From Bacteroidales bacterium (GTDB taxonomy: Bacteria; Bacteroidota; Bacteroidia; Bacteroidales; P3), in the NCBI GenBank assembly GCA_900769785.1, contig CAAGHV010000014.1:1-15347 (forward strand): DNA of 15,347 nucleotides, read 5' to 3'. The notes beneath the pieces were generated by a model. The model made no database searches and had not been told where the DNA came from. It saw nothing but the letters and a program-made list of their open reading frames with translations. Numbering within the stretch: the first letter of the stretch is position 1; each line of letters starts with the position of its first letter. A program made the position numbers and the translations under genes. Below, piece after piece: positions 8,216-14,622 of the stretch.

Positions 8216-8265
8216 GGCGAAAAAATATAGAATTAAACATAGAATAAAATAAAAACAGACTATAC

Positions 8266-9222
8266 ATGAAAACTTATGAAAATAAGAAAATGAAAGACCT
8301 TCGTAGTGGTTTTGGAGAAGGTTTGGTAGATGCCGGAGCACAAAATGCCGAAGTAGTGGCATTGTCGGCCGATGTTACAGGTTCGGTAAAGATGGATGCT
8401 TTTGCAAAGGCTTATCCTGAACGGTTTATCCAATGTGGTATTGCCGAAGCTAATATGGTAGGTATTGCTGCTGGTCTTTCGTTGTCGGGAAAGATTCCTT
8501 TTGTAGGTGGTTTTGCTGAATTTGTTACCGGTCGCGTATATGATCAAATACGTCAAGTGGTGGCTTATTCAAATAAAAATGTGAAAATATGTGGTTCGCA
8601 CGCAGGTGTAACCTTGGGTGAAGATGGCGCTACACATCAAACTATGGAAGATATAGCATTGATGAAGGCATTGCCCAATATGGTTGTATTAGTACCTTGC
8701 GATGCCAATCAAACACATGCTGCCACTGTAGCTGCTATGCGTCATAATGGTCCTGTATATTTGAGATTTGGTCGTCCGAAAATGCCTAACTTCACTGAAG
8801 AAAACCAAGAATTTGTTATAGGAAAAGCTCAGATGCTTAACGAAGGTAGTGATGTATCTATAATAGCAACAGGTCATCTAGTATGGGAAGCATTGGAAGC
8901 AGCCAAAGCCCTTGAAAGTGAAGGTATATCAGCCGAGGTGATAAATATACATACTATTAAGCCTTTGGATACGGAAGCAATAATAAAATCGGCCCAAAAA
9001 ACAGGTGCAGTAGTTACTTGTGAAGAACATTTGTTCAATGGAGGCTTGGGTGATAGTGTAGCTCAAACATTGGCCCTTAATTGTCCTACTCCAATGGAAT
9101 ACGTAGCTGTTGATGATAAGTTTGGCGAATCGGGAACTCCCGAGCAAATGCTTGTAAACTATCATTTGAAGGCAGTGGATATCGTTGGAAAGGTAAAGGC
9201 AGTGTTGGCTCGTAAAAAATAA
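8266..9222 (+). CDS. tkt: Transketolase C-terminal subunit (pyrimidine-binding half)
   Basis: Partner of the N-subunit at 5944; the assembled enzyme performs ketol transfer in the pentose phosphate pathway. The 318 residues comprise the Pyr domain (about 1-170) and the transketolase C-terminal domain (about 185-310). GIAEANMVGIAAG carries Glu61, the Glu that activates the thiamine ring. GSHAGVTLGEDGATHQTMEDIALM and the RFGRP loop near 165-169 are typical. The C-domain includes VINIHTIKPLD and TCEEHLFNGGLG. An internal Met (8290) could be an alternative start, but 8266 gives a normal N-terminus for this subunit. It is 62 bases downstream of the VWA gene, with a T8-GATA motif in the gap, and is followed by a clear terminator, so it closes the unit that starts at 5944. 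Identification is secure. Confidence 0.95.
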   Translation: MKTYENKKMKDLRSGFGEGLVDAGAQNAEVVALSADVTGSVKMDAFAKAYPERFIQCGIAEANMVGIAAGLSLSGKIPFVGGFAEFVTGRVYDQIRQVVAYSNKNVKICGSHAGVTLGEDGATHQTMEDIALMKALPNMVVLVPCDANQTHAATVAAMRHNGPVYLRFGRPKMPNFTEENQEFVIGKAQMLNEGSDVSIIATGHLVWEALEAAKALESEGISAEVINIHTIKPLDTEAIIKSAQKTGAVVTCEEHLFNGGLGDSVAQTLALNCPTPMEYVAVDDKFGESGTPEQMLVNYHLKAVDIVGKVKAVLARKK

Positions 9223-9241
9223 ATATGCCTATTTGCTGTAA

Positions 9242-9253
9242 TTTTTTTTGATA
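9242..9253 (+). repeat. Intergenic T8-GATA motif, copy 2
   Basis: T8-GATA, 19 bases after the tktC stop and just before the terminator hairpin at 9257. It shares TAATTTTTTTTGATAG with copy 1. Confidence 0.5.
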
Positions 9254-9256
9254 GAG

Positions 9257-9305
9257 AGGAAGTCGTTGCCCTTCGGCGAAAGGGCAATGCTTCTTTGTTT
9301 TTTTT
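9257..9305 (+). terminator. Rho-independent terminator after tktC
   Basis: TTGCCCTT at 9266-9273 pairs with AAGGGCAA at 9280-9287 around a 6-base loop. The stem continues outward through a small internal mismatch to AGGAAG/CTTCTT, then a T-rich run to 9305. It ends the transketolase unit and separates it from rimM. Confidence 0.8.
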
Positions 9306-9353
9306 CTAATGGGATAAATCAGAAATTAGAAGCTGACATAATTTGAAACACAG

Positions 9354-9872
9354 ATGGATGTAAATGATTGTTTTCAGTTGGGAAAGATAACTAAGCCCTT
9401 TGGTTATAAAGGCGAGGTGGTTTTCTTTTTGGATGTTGACGACCCTACCGATTATGCCGAGTTGGATTCGGTGTTTGTAGAAATAGGAGGGAAGCTGTTG
9501 CCATATTTCATCGAGGAGATAAACATAAAGGGCAATAAGGCAGTGGTGCGATTTGAAGATGTTACGGCTGAAGAGTCGGGAAAATTGGTGGGGAAAAATC
9601 TTTTTTTGCCACTGTCGGTTCTGCCAAAGCTGACAGGAAAGAAATTTTATTTTCACGAGATTATAAACTTTGCCGTTGTTGATGCCAAGAAGGGTGATAT
9701 AGGAAACGTAGCTTCTGTTATAGACTTTCCTGCTCAGCCTCTGTTTCAGATAATGAAAGGCAAAACGGAAATACTTATCCCCATCCGCGACCAGATTATA
9801 GATAAAGTGGATAGGGAAAACAAAACAATATACATATCGGCACCCGAAGGATTGATAGATATTTATTTGTAA
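9354..9872 (+). CDS. rimM: 16S rRNA processing protein RimM
   Basis: Assists late maturation of the 30S ribosomal subunit head, binding ribosomal protein S19. The 172 residues are the usual length. The N-terminal RimM domain (about 5-85) starts with the family signature QLGKITKPFGYKGEV and includes VRFEDVTAEESGKLVGKNLFL. The C-terminal PRC-barrel (about 95-170) contains KGDIGNVASVIDFPAQPLFQI and ILIPIRDQIIDKVDRENKTI, ending in EGLIDIYL. The ATG at 9354 places the signature at the expected N-terminal position. It follows the terminator at 9257-9305 and precedes gpmA by 81 bases. The classic rimM-trmD-rplS neighbours of Proteobacteria are absent. No clear TAnnTTTG element was seen before it; ATAATTTG at about 9338-9345 is an imperfect candidate. 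Identification is secure. Confidence 0.95.
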   Translation: MDVNDCFQLGKITKPFGYKGEVVFFLDVDDPTDYAELDSVFVEIGGKLLPYFIEEINIKGNKAVVRFEDVTAEESGKLVGKNLFLPLSVLPKLTGKKFYFHEIINFAVVDAKKGDIGNVASVIDFPAQPLFQIMKGKTEILIPIRDQIIDKVDRENKTIYISAPEGLIDIYL

Positions 9873-9953
9873 TAGATATTGCCGATGCAATAAATAGAAT
9901 GAGTTTTGCGTTATTGAACTAATTTAGGAAAAAAAGAAAAAATATATACATAT

Positions 9954-10700
9954 ATGAAGAAACTTATACTTATACGTCACGGAGAAAGTGAATGGAACAA
10001 ACTTAATTTGTTTACCGGTTGGACCGATGTTGACCTTACTGAAAATGGATGTAAAGAGGCTTTTGAGGCCGGAAAGCTGTTAAAGGCCGAGGGTTATAAA
10101 CCGGAATTGTGTTTTACATCGTATCTGAAAAGAGCTGTAAAAACATTGAACAATGTGTTGGACGCCATGAATATGGATTACCTTCCGGTAGAGAAAAGTT
10201 GGCGATTGAACGAAAAGAGCTACGGAGCTATTCAAGGGTTGAACAAAGCCGAAACGGCAGCTAAGTATGGCGATGACCAAGTGCTTTTGTGGCGTCGTTC
10301 GTTTGATGTACAACCTCCTGCATTGGATATGCACGACGAAAGAAGCCCTCGTATGGATCCTCGTTACAACGAACTTACCGACGAACAAGTACCACTTACA
10401 GAATCGTTGAAAGATACAATTGAACGTCTTATGCCATACTACCAAGATGTTATACTGAAAGCTTTGGCTAAGCATGATGAAATTATGATAGTGGCTCATG
10501 GCAATAGTCTTAGAGGTATAGTAAAGGAACTTCGCGGAATGACTAACGAAGAGATAATCAAATTCAACATTCCTACTGCTGTTCCATATATATTCGAGTT
10601 TGATGATAATATGAAACTTATTAAAGAATTTTTCTTAGGCGATGCCGACGAAATAGCTAAAAAAATGCAAAGTGTAGCCAACCAAGGTAAAGCAAAATAG
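9954..10700 (+). CDS. gpmA: 2,3-bisphosphoglycerate-dependent phosphoglycerate mutase
   Basis: Cytoplasmic glycolytic and gluconeogenic enzyme interconverting 3- and 2-phosphoglycerate through a phosphohistidine. The 248 residues match the family closely. LIRHGESEWN carries the phosphorylated His9. FTGWTDVDLTENG, SYLKRAVKTL, WRRSF and PLTESL are all present. AHGNSLRG carries the second His182, and the C-terminus VANQGKAK matches the E. coli enzyme. The catalytic Glu is E87 in RLNEKSYG. Most relatives read RLNERHYG or RLNEKHYG, so Ser89 replaces the usual His next to the active site. The gene is followed 21 bases later by a strong terminator. No TAnnTTTG element is obvious in the 81 bases before it, so cotranscription with rimM is possible. 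Identification is secure; full activity is presumed despite the Ser89 change. Confidence 0.95.
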   Translation: MKKLILIRHGESEWNKLNLFTGWTDVDLTENGCKEAFEAGKLLKAEGYKPELCFTSYLKRAVKTLNNVLDAMNMDYLPVEKSWRLNEKSYGAIQGLNKAETAAKYGDDQVLLWRRSFDVQPPALDMHDERSPRMDPRYNELTDEQVPLTESLKDTIERLMPYYQDVILKALAKHDEIMIVAHGNSLRGIVKELRGMTNEEIIKFNIPTAVPYIFEFDDNMKLIKEFFLGDADEIAKKMQSVANQGKAK

Positions 10701-10721
10701 GCTGATATAATATGTAAATTT

Positions 10722-10753
10722 AAAGGTATAACTATCCGGTTATACCTTTTTTT
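10722..10753 (+). terminator. Rho-independent terminator after gpmA
   Basis: AAAGGTATAAC at 10722-10732 pairs perfectly with GTTATACCTTT at 10739-10749 around the loop TATCCG. A run of seven T residues follows from 10747. This is a textbook terminator. Confidence 0.9.
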
Positions 10754-10812
10754 GTTTGTCATAATCAAGACCGAAGAATACAAAATTGATTGCCAATATA
10801 AATAATCTCCTA

Positions 10813-10824
10813 TTTTTTTTGATA
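10813..10824 (+). repeat. Intergenic T8-GATA motif, copy 3
   Basis: T8-GATA, preceded by A and followed by AAAA, 29 bases before the -7 element of the caspase-like gene. That spacing is too long for the T/TTTG part to serve as that promoter's -33 element. Confidence 0.45.
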
Positions 10825-10852
10825 AAAACATATTAATACCCCTTTTTTTTCT

Positions 10853-10860
10853 TATCTTTG
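10853..10860 (+). promoter_or_regulatory. Bacteroidota -7 promoter element TATCTTTG with long leader
   Basis: TATCTTTG, followed by GCAAA, lies 111 bases before the ATG at 10972, implying a leader of about 105 nt. The leader holds a possible nine-codon ORF (ATG at 10876, stop ending 10905) behind GGGAG. I did not find a recognisable riboswitch in it. Confidence 0.55.
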
Positions 10861-10971
10861 CAAACCAAAGGGAGTATGGAAATAAGTTTTCATCTCTATT
10901 TTTAAATAATTGATGAATAGTGAAATAAAGCTATTATTGAACGTTTTTTTGTGTTTAAATATATATTAATT

Positions 10972-12690
10972 ATGATAGAAAAAACTACAAACTTGGTACA
11001 AAGTCGTCGTTTGAAAGTGCTTGCACTAGCCTTTTTTTGTTCTTTATTTTCGTTGCAAGCCATATCGCAAGACTATGGAAAGATAACTGCTCGAGAAGAA
11101 TCGAAAAACTCCGATTATAGAAGCAAAGCATTGAGCATAATAAAAAATGAGGTAAAAAGTAATCAAGCAATACTCAATCGCAAGGCCGAACGGATGTTGT
11201 TGAGCCTGCCTTTGGAAGAAAAACTTTATGATGAAGGTAAGGTGATAATAACATCGGAAATAGTTTATGATACACTTGCCGGTGGAGATGTGGAAATGAA
11301 TTACCTTTATGAAATATCGTATCAATGTATAAATCCCAATGGCGATTCGGACGACTATCCTTCAGGTTCGTATAATTATTCAGAGTCTAATTCGTGCCGT
11401 GCTATATGTAATCTTACCAAACAGTTTTTGGACGAGGATTGTAAAAACTTTTTCCCCGCAGGAAAAGATGTGGATATAGTTGTTACCAGTACAACCGATG
11501 CCCAGGCTATAGCAGGAATACAGTATAAAGGTGAGTATGGCGACTTTAGATATACTCCTGTAAAGTTCGATAATATTCCAGATCGCTTAACGTTGTTTAC
11601 CGACGATATTGTTACTACAAATTCTGAACTTGCATTCCTTAGAGCTCAGAGTGTGAAAGATTTTTTGCAAAACTCTGTTGATGCTCTGACTGAAACCAAC
11701 AATAAATATGAGTTGGAAACATGGCAGATAGAGGAAGTTGGCAGCCATTTTCGTCGTAGTTCCATACGAATATTTGTACACAATCCTTTTGAAGAAAAAA
11801 TCGATATGATGGTTCAGAATATGAAAGCTACCGATACGGATATCGATATCAATATTCCTGAAGTGGCCGACGATAATCGTAATGCTTTTGTATTGATAAT
11901 AGCAAACGAAAAATATCAGTACTCGTTTCCTGATGTTCACTATGCAGGAAACGATAGCCGTGTATTCCGCGAATACTGTATGAAGATATTGGGAATACCC
12001 GAACGCCATATACGCTTGCTTGAAAACCCAACCAAAAACGAGATACAAACCGAAGGTTTGGATTGGTTGAAGGACTTGATGAATGTAACAAAAGGAACCG
12101 GTAATGTGATAATATACTACACCGGCTACGGTATAGTAGATTACGAAAACCTTCCGTATTTGATACCTACTGATGCCAAATCGCTAACCACAACAAAGTG
12201 GGGAAAGACACAAACCGAAGAAAAAGAATCGATACCATTGTCGAAGAAAGAGGTAAACCGCTTTTTGGAAGAATGTATATCGTTGGAAGAGATGTGTACA
12301 CAGTTCGACAAGGTGCCTACAAACTCACTTACAGTGTTCTGCGATGCAGGTTTCGACGGACGTATGAGAGATGGAAGCACATTGCTTAAGTTTCCTCGCA
12401 ACACTGGTAAAACCAAAGGTATGCGTTTGCGTGGCAATGCAGTGATATTCTGTGCTGCCGATTTTGCCGAAACGGTTTATGGTTTCGACGACAAGCAACA
12501 CGGTTTCTTTACCTACTATCTGCTGAAAACTCTACGCGAAAATATGGGTAACTTAGACTACGGTCAGTTGTTCGACGAGATAAAAGATGCAGTATCGTTC
12601 GAATCGTCGCTACAAGGCAAACAACAGATACCTACAATGATATTAGGTGGAAAAGTAAAAGATACTTGGCAAAAGCATAAGTTGAAATAA
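10972..12690 (+). CDS. Exported caspase-like (C14 fold) protein lacking both catalytic residues
   Basis: Exported protein of 572 residues. I start it at ATG 10972 rather than the upstream GTG 10951, because this gives a compact signal peptide: Arg-Arg-Leu-Lys at 12-15, hydrophobic 16-28, cut S32|Q33. Residues about 35-300 are a poorly characterised region. Its part NSELAFLRAQSVKDFL resembles the OmpA-like helix motif, followed by EEVGSHFRRSSIRIFV. A caspase (peptidase C14) domain spans about 304-570: FVLIIANEKYQ, then VIIYYTGYG, then TVFCDAGFDG. In active relatives these last two read YYxGHG and DACFSG. Here the catalytic His is Tyr386 and the catalytic Cys is Gly460; a Cys occurs at 457 instead. 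Proteolysis by the usual dyad therefore looks impossible. The gene stands alone between a promoter with a long leader and a terminator. The reading frame is intact, so it is probably a maintained pseudoenzyme, not a pseudogene. Function unknown. Confidence 0.83.
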   Translation: MIEKTTNLVQSRRLKVLALAFFCSLFSLQAISQDYGKITAREESKNSDYRSKALSIIKNEVKSNQAILNRKAERMLLSLPLEEKLYDEGKVIITSEIVYDTLAGGDVEMNYLYEISYQCINPNGDSDDYPSGSYNYSESNSCRAICNLTKQFLDEDCKNFFPAGKDVDIVVTSTTDAQAIAGIQYKGEYGDFRYTPVKFDNIPDRLTLFTDDIVTTNSELAFLRAQSVKDFLQNSVDALTETNNKYELETWQIEEVGSHFRRSSIRIFVHNPFEEKIDMMVQNMKATDTDIDINIPEVADDNRNAFVLIIANEKYQYSFPDVHYAGNDSRVFREYCMKILGIPERHIRLLENPTKNEIQTEGLDWLKDLMNVTKGTGNVIIYYTGYGIVDYENLPYLIPTDAKSLTTTKWGKTQTEEKESIPLSKKEVNRFLEECISLEEMCTQFDKVPTNSLTVFCDAGFDGRMRDGSTLLKFPRNTGKTKGMRLRGNAVIFCAADFAETVYGFDDKQHGFFTYYLLKTLRENMGNLDYGQLFDEIKDAVSFESSLQGKQQIPTMILGGKVKDTWQKHKLK

Positions 12691-12700
12691 CAACAAACTG

Positions 12701-12736
12701 AAGAAGCATTCCCTTACAAAAGGGAATGCTTCTTTT
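12701..12736 (+). terminator. Rho-independent terminator after the caspase-like gene
   Basis: AAGAAGCATTCCCTT at 12701-12715 pairs perfectly with AAGGGAATGCTTCTT at 12720-12734 around the loop ACAA, with T residues following. The right half resembles that of the terminator at 9257-9305. Confidence 0.88.
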
Positions 12737-12791
12737 ATTTTAAGGTAGTACCACACGATACTTCACATATTCAATTTCAATTTCTCACAGA

Positions 12792-12824
12792 CCACATGTA
12801 CAACCATGTGGGGGCGCTTTTTTA
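12792..12824 (+). terminator. Possible second terminator or stem-loop
   Basis: CCACATG at 12792-12798 pairs with CATGTGG at 12805-12811 around TACAAC. GGGCGC comes next, then a run of six T residues. The gap between stem and T-run makes it an imperfect terminator. It lies about 55 bases past the first one, with no gene between. Confidence 0.4.
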
Positions 12825-13419
12825 TACTGTTGTTTTTGAGTCCTGCAACTGATTTGTTAGTATTAGATGAACTAAATTATACACATAGATATCCTTGCTG
12901 TAAATTGCTTCATGGTGGAATGTTATAAGTGTGGTGATATAGTGTCAATTGCTAGTTGATATACAAACTTAAAACCATTGGTGATGTAGCTCGAATTTTC
13001 TCTTGATGTCTGTGTTATTATTAGGCGATGTAGATTTATCTACCTCGTGATGCAAATTGAATCTTCTGTTCTAAGTATTTTTAATTTGTATTTTAAACAA
13101 TTGTTGCAACTTGCCAATTTGCAAATATAAATATTGGCCAATTTAATTCAGCCTACGAGTGTAATCTATTCTTAGTATGGTGTGTTTAACCTTAAAAATG
13201 ATACTCTTTTTTTGTAAGAGAACAGTGCTCTTTCTTTACGAAATTTATCGATATTTGATTTTCAATGATTATATATTAGATTATCTTTCTTGTTGTAATT
13301 GTTTTTTTGAAAGTGGAAATTTTAGGAGCTGTCTATATAAATATTATAGATTAATATTTTGAAATACAGTATATAAAGAAAAAATACAGAGAAATGGGCG
13401 AATATTCCGAAAAAAAACG
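12825..13419. other. Gene-poor AT-rich gap before holB
   Basis: About 600 bases with no gene I can support. A 61-codon frame at 13177-13362 lacks a ribosome-binding site and a recognisable domain. Short degenerate repeats occur: GATGTAG twice (12983-12989 and 13026-13032) and GCCAATTT twice (in 13110-13150). GTAGA-TTTA-TCTAC near 13030-13043 is a small palindrome. No tRNA-like cloverleaf, CRISPR or insertion-sequence end was recognised. It may be decayed coding DNA or hold an unrecognised small RNA. Confidence 0.5.
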
Positions 13420-13427
13420 TATCTTTG
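13420..13427 (+). promoter_or_regulatory. Bacteroidota -7 promoter element TATCTTTG
   Basis: TATCTTTG, followed by GCAA, lies 19 bases before the holB ATG at 13447. An AGGAGA stretch at 13438-13443 is a fair ribosome-binding site, which is unusual for this phylum, where Shine-Dalgarno sequences are often absent. Confidence 0.65.
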
Positions 13428-13446
13428 CAAGTTATTTAGGAGAAAG

Positions 13447-14613
13447 ATGCGCTTTAAAGATATTGTAGGACAACGGGTATTAATAAACAGTTTGACACGG
13501 ATAATTGATTCGGGTCGGATTAGTCATGCGCAGTTGTTTTCGGGAAAAAATGGATATGGTAGTTTGGCATTGGCATTGGCATATGCACAGTATCTAAACT
13601 GTGAAAACAGAGTGCATTATGCCAATGCTGACGAGCAAACTCAGTTGCGTGCTGACTCGTGTGGAGAATGTCCGTCGTGTAAAAAATATGAACAGTTGGT
13701 GCATAGTGACTTGCATTTTATTTTTCCAAATACAGCAGTAAAATCAACCGATACAAATGTTTCATCCAAAGATCTTATGGCTGAGTTTCGTGATTATGTT
13801 TTGGAAAATAATTTGTATGTACGACTAGAATCGTTTTTCGAATATTTGGGAGTGGAAAAGAAGCAGGGAGCAATAAATGTGCGTGATGCAGCCGAAATAA
13901 TCAGAATTTTGAGTTTGAAAACCTATGAAGCCAAATACAAGGTGATGGTAATATGGATGATAGAAAAATTGAATATTTCCGCTGCTCCAAGGTTGTTGAA
14001 AATACTGGAAGAGCCAACCGAAAATACTATATTCTTGTTAGTGTCGGAAAATCAGGATAAGATACTTGCTACTATACGTTCGAGAATGCAGAATGTGCCG
14101 GTGCGGAAGATAGATGATCAAAGTATGAAACAATATTTGATGCAACAGAATATTACTTCCAATTGCAATGTGGACAATATAGTACAAGCTGCCGAAGGAG
14201 ATATTATAGAAGCCCTTAATCTTGTAAACAAAACGGAACAAGACAGATTGTTTGCCGAGTTGTTTGTAACATGGACACGACAACTATTCAAATTGCAGAT
14301 GTATTCCTTATCGCAATGGGTAGAAAAGATGCATAATATGGGTAGAGAACAGCAAAAACAGTTTTTGTTATATGCATTAAATTCTTTTAGAGCATGTTTT
14401 TTGAAAACTGTGGCTGGGGTAAATCTTAGTTATCAGTTAGATTTTGGTGATGAAAAGTTTAACAATGCTTTTCCACGTATGATTACCGAAAGGAATATAG
14501 AAGGAATAGAAAACGTAATAAATAAAACTATATATGCCATCGAACGCAATGCTTTTTCGAAAATTGCGTTTATGAATTTGTCATTTTCAATAAGTAAATT
14601 ATTAAAACAATAA
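13447..14613 (+). CDS. holB: DNA polymerase III subunit delta prime
   Basis: Clamp-loader subunit that helps open and load the sliding clamp at replication forks. The 388 residues begin with the clamp-loader N-terminus (FKDIVGQRVLINSL, SHAQLFSGKNGYGS). The P-loop position reads GKNGYGSLAL without the Walker Lys-Thr, as expected for the ATP-inactive delta prime subunit. Zinc-site cysteines are C52, C72, C75 and C78 (CGECPSC). KVMVIWMIEKLN, LLKILEEPTENTIFLLVSEN and the arginine-finger region TIRSRMQ follow. The C-terminal third is poorly conserved helical collar sequence, as usual. The promoter element at 13420 and AGGAGA fix the ATG at 13447. The next gene starts 9 bases after the stop, so the two form an operon. 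Identification is firm; the zinc site and missing P-loop Lys separate it from the tau/gamma subunit. Confidence 0.92.
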   Translation: MRFKDIVGQRVLINSLTRIIDSGRISHAQLFSGKNGYGSLALALAYAQYLNCENRVHYANADEQTQLRADSCGECPSCKKYEQLVHSDLHFIFPNTAVKSTDTNVSSKDLMAEFRDYVLENNLYVRLESFFEYLGVEKKQGAINVRDAAEIIRILSLKTYEAKYKVMVIWMIEKLNISAAPRLLKILEEPTENTIFLLVSENQDKILATIRSRMQNVPVRKIDDQSMKQYLMQQNITSNCNVDNIVQAAEGDIIEALNLVNKTEQDRLFAELFVTWTRQLFKLQMYSLSQWVEKMHNMGREQQKQFLLYALNSFRACFLKTVAGVNLSYQLDFGDEKFNNAFPRMITERNIEGIENVINKTIYAIERNAFSKIAFMNLSFSISKLLKQ

Positions 14614-14622
14614 ACAAGACTA

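Noticed and set aside
5944..9222. Transketolase as a broken full-length gene interrupted by an insertion.
   Set aside because: Both halves have normal starts, stops and lengths for two-subunit transketolases, so each is an intact gene.
10951..10971. GTG start for the caspase-like gene, adding seven residues.
   Set aside because: ATG 10972 gives a better signal peptide with the charged region directly before the hydrophobic core; the upstream bases are a plain AT stretch after a T-run.
13177..13362. 61-codon open frame in the gap before holB, hydrophobic and Cys-rich.
   Set aside because: No ribosome-binding site or domain, composition like translated AT-rich noncoding DNA, and no promoter nearby.
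13520..13570. Missing Walker A Lys in HolB as an anomaly.
   Set aside because: Delta prime subunits normally lack a functional P-loop, so this is expected.
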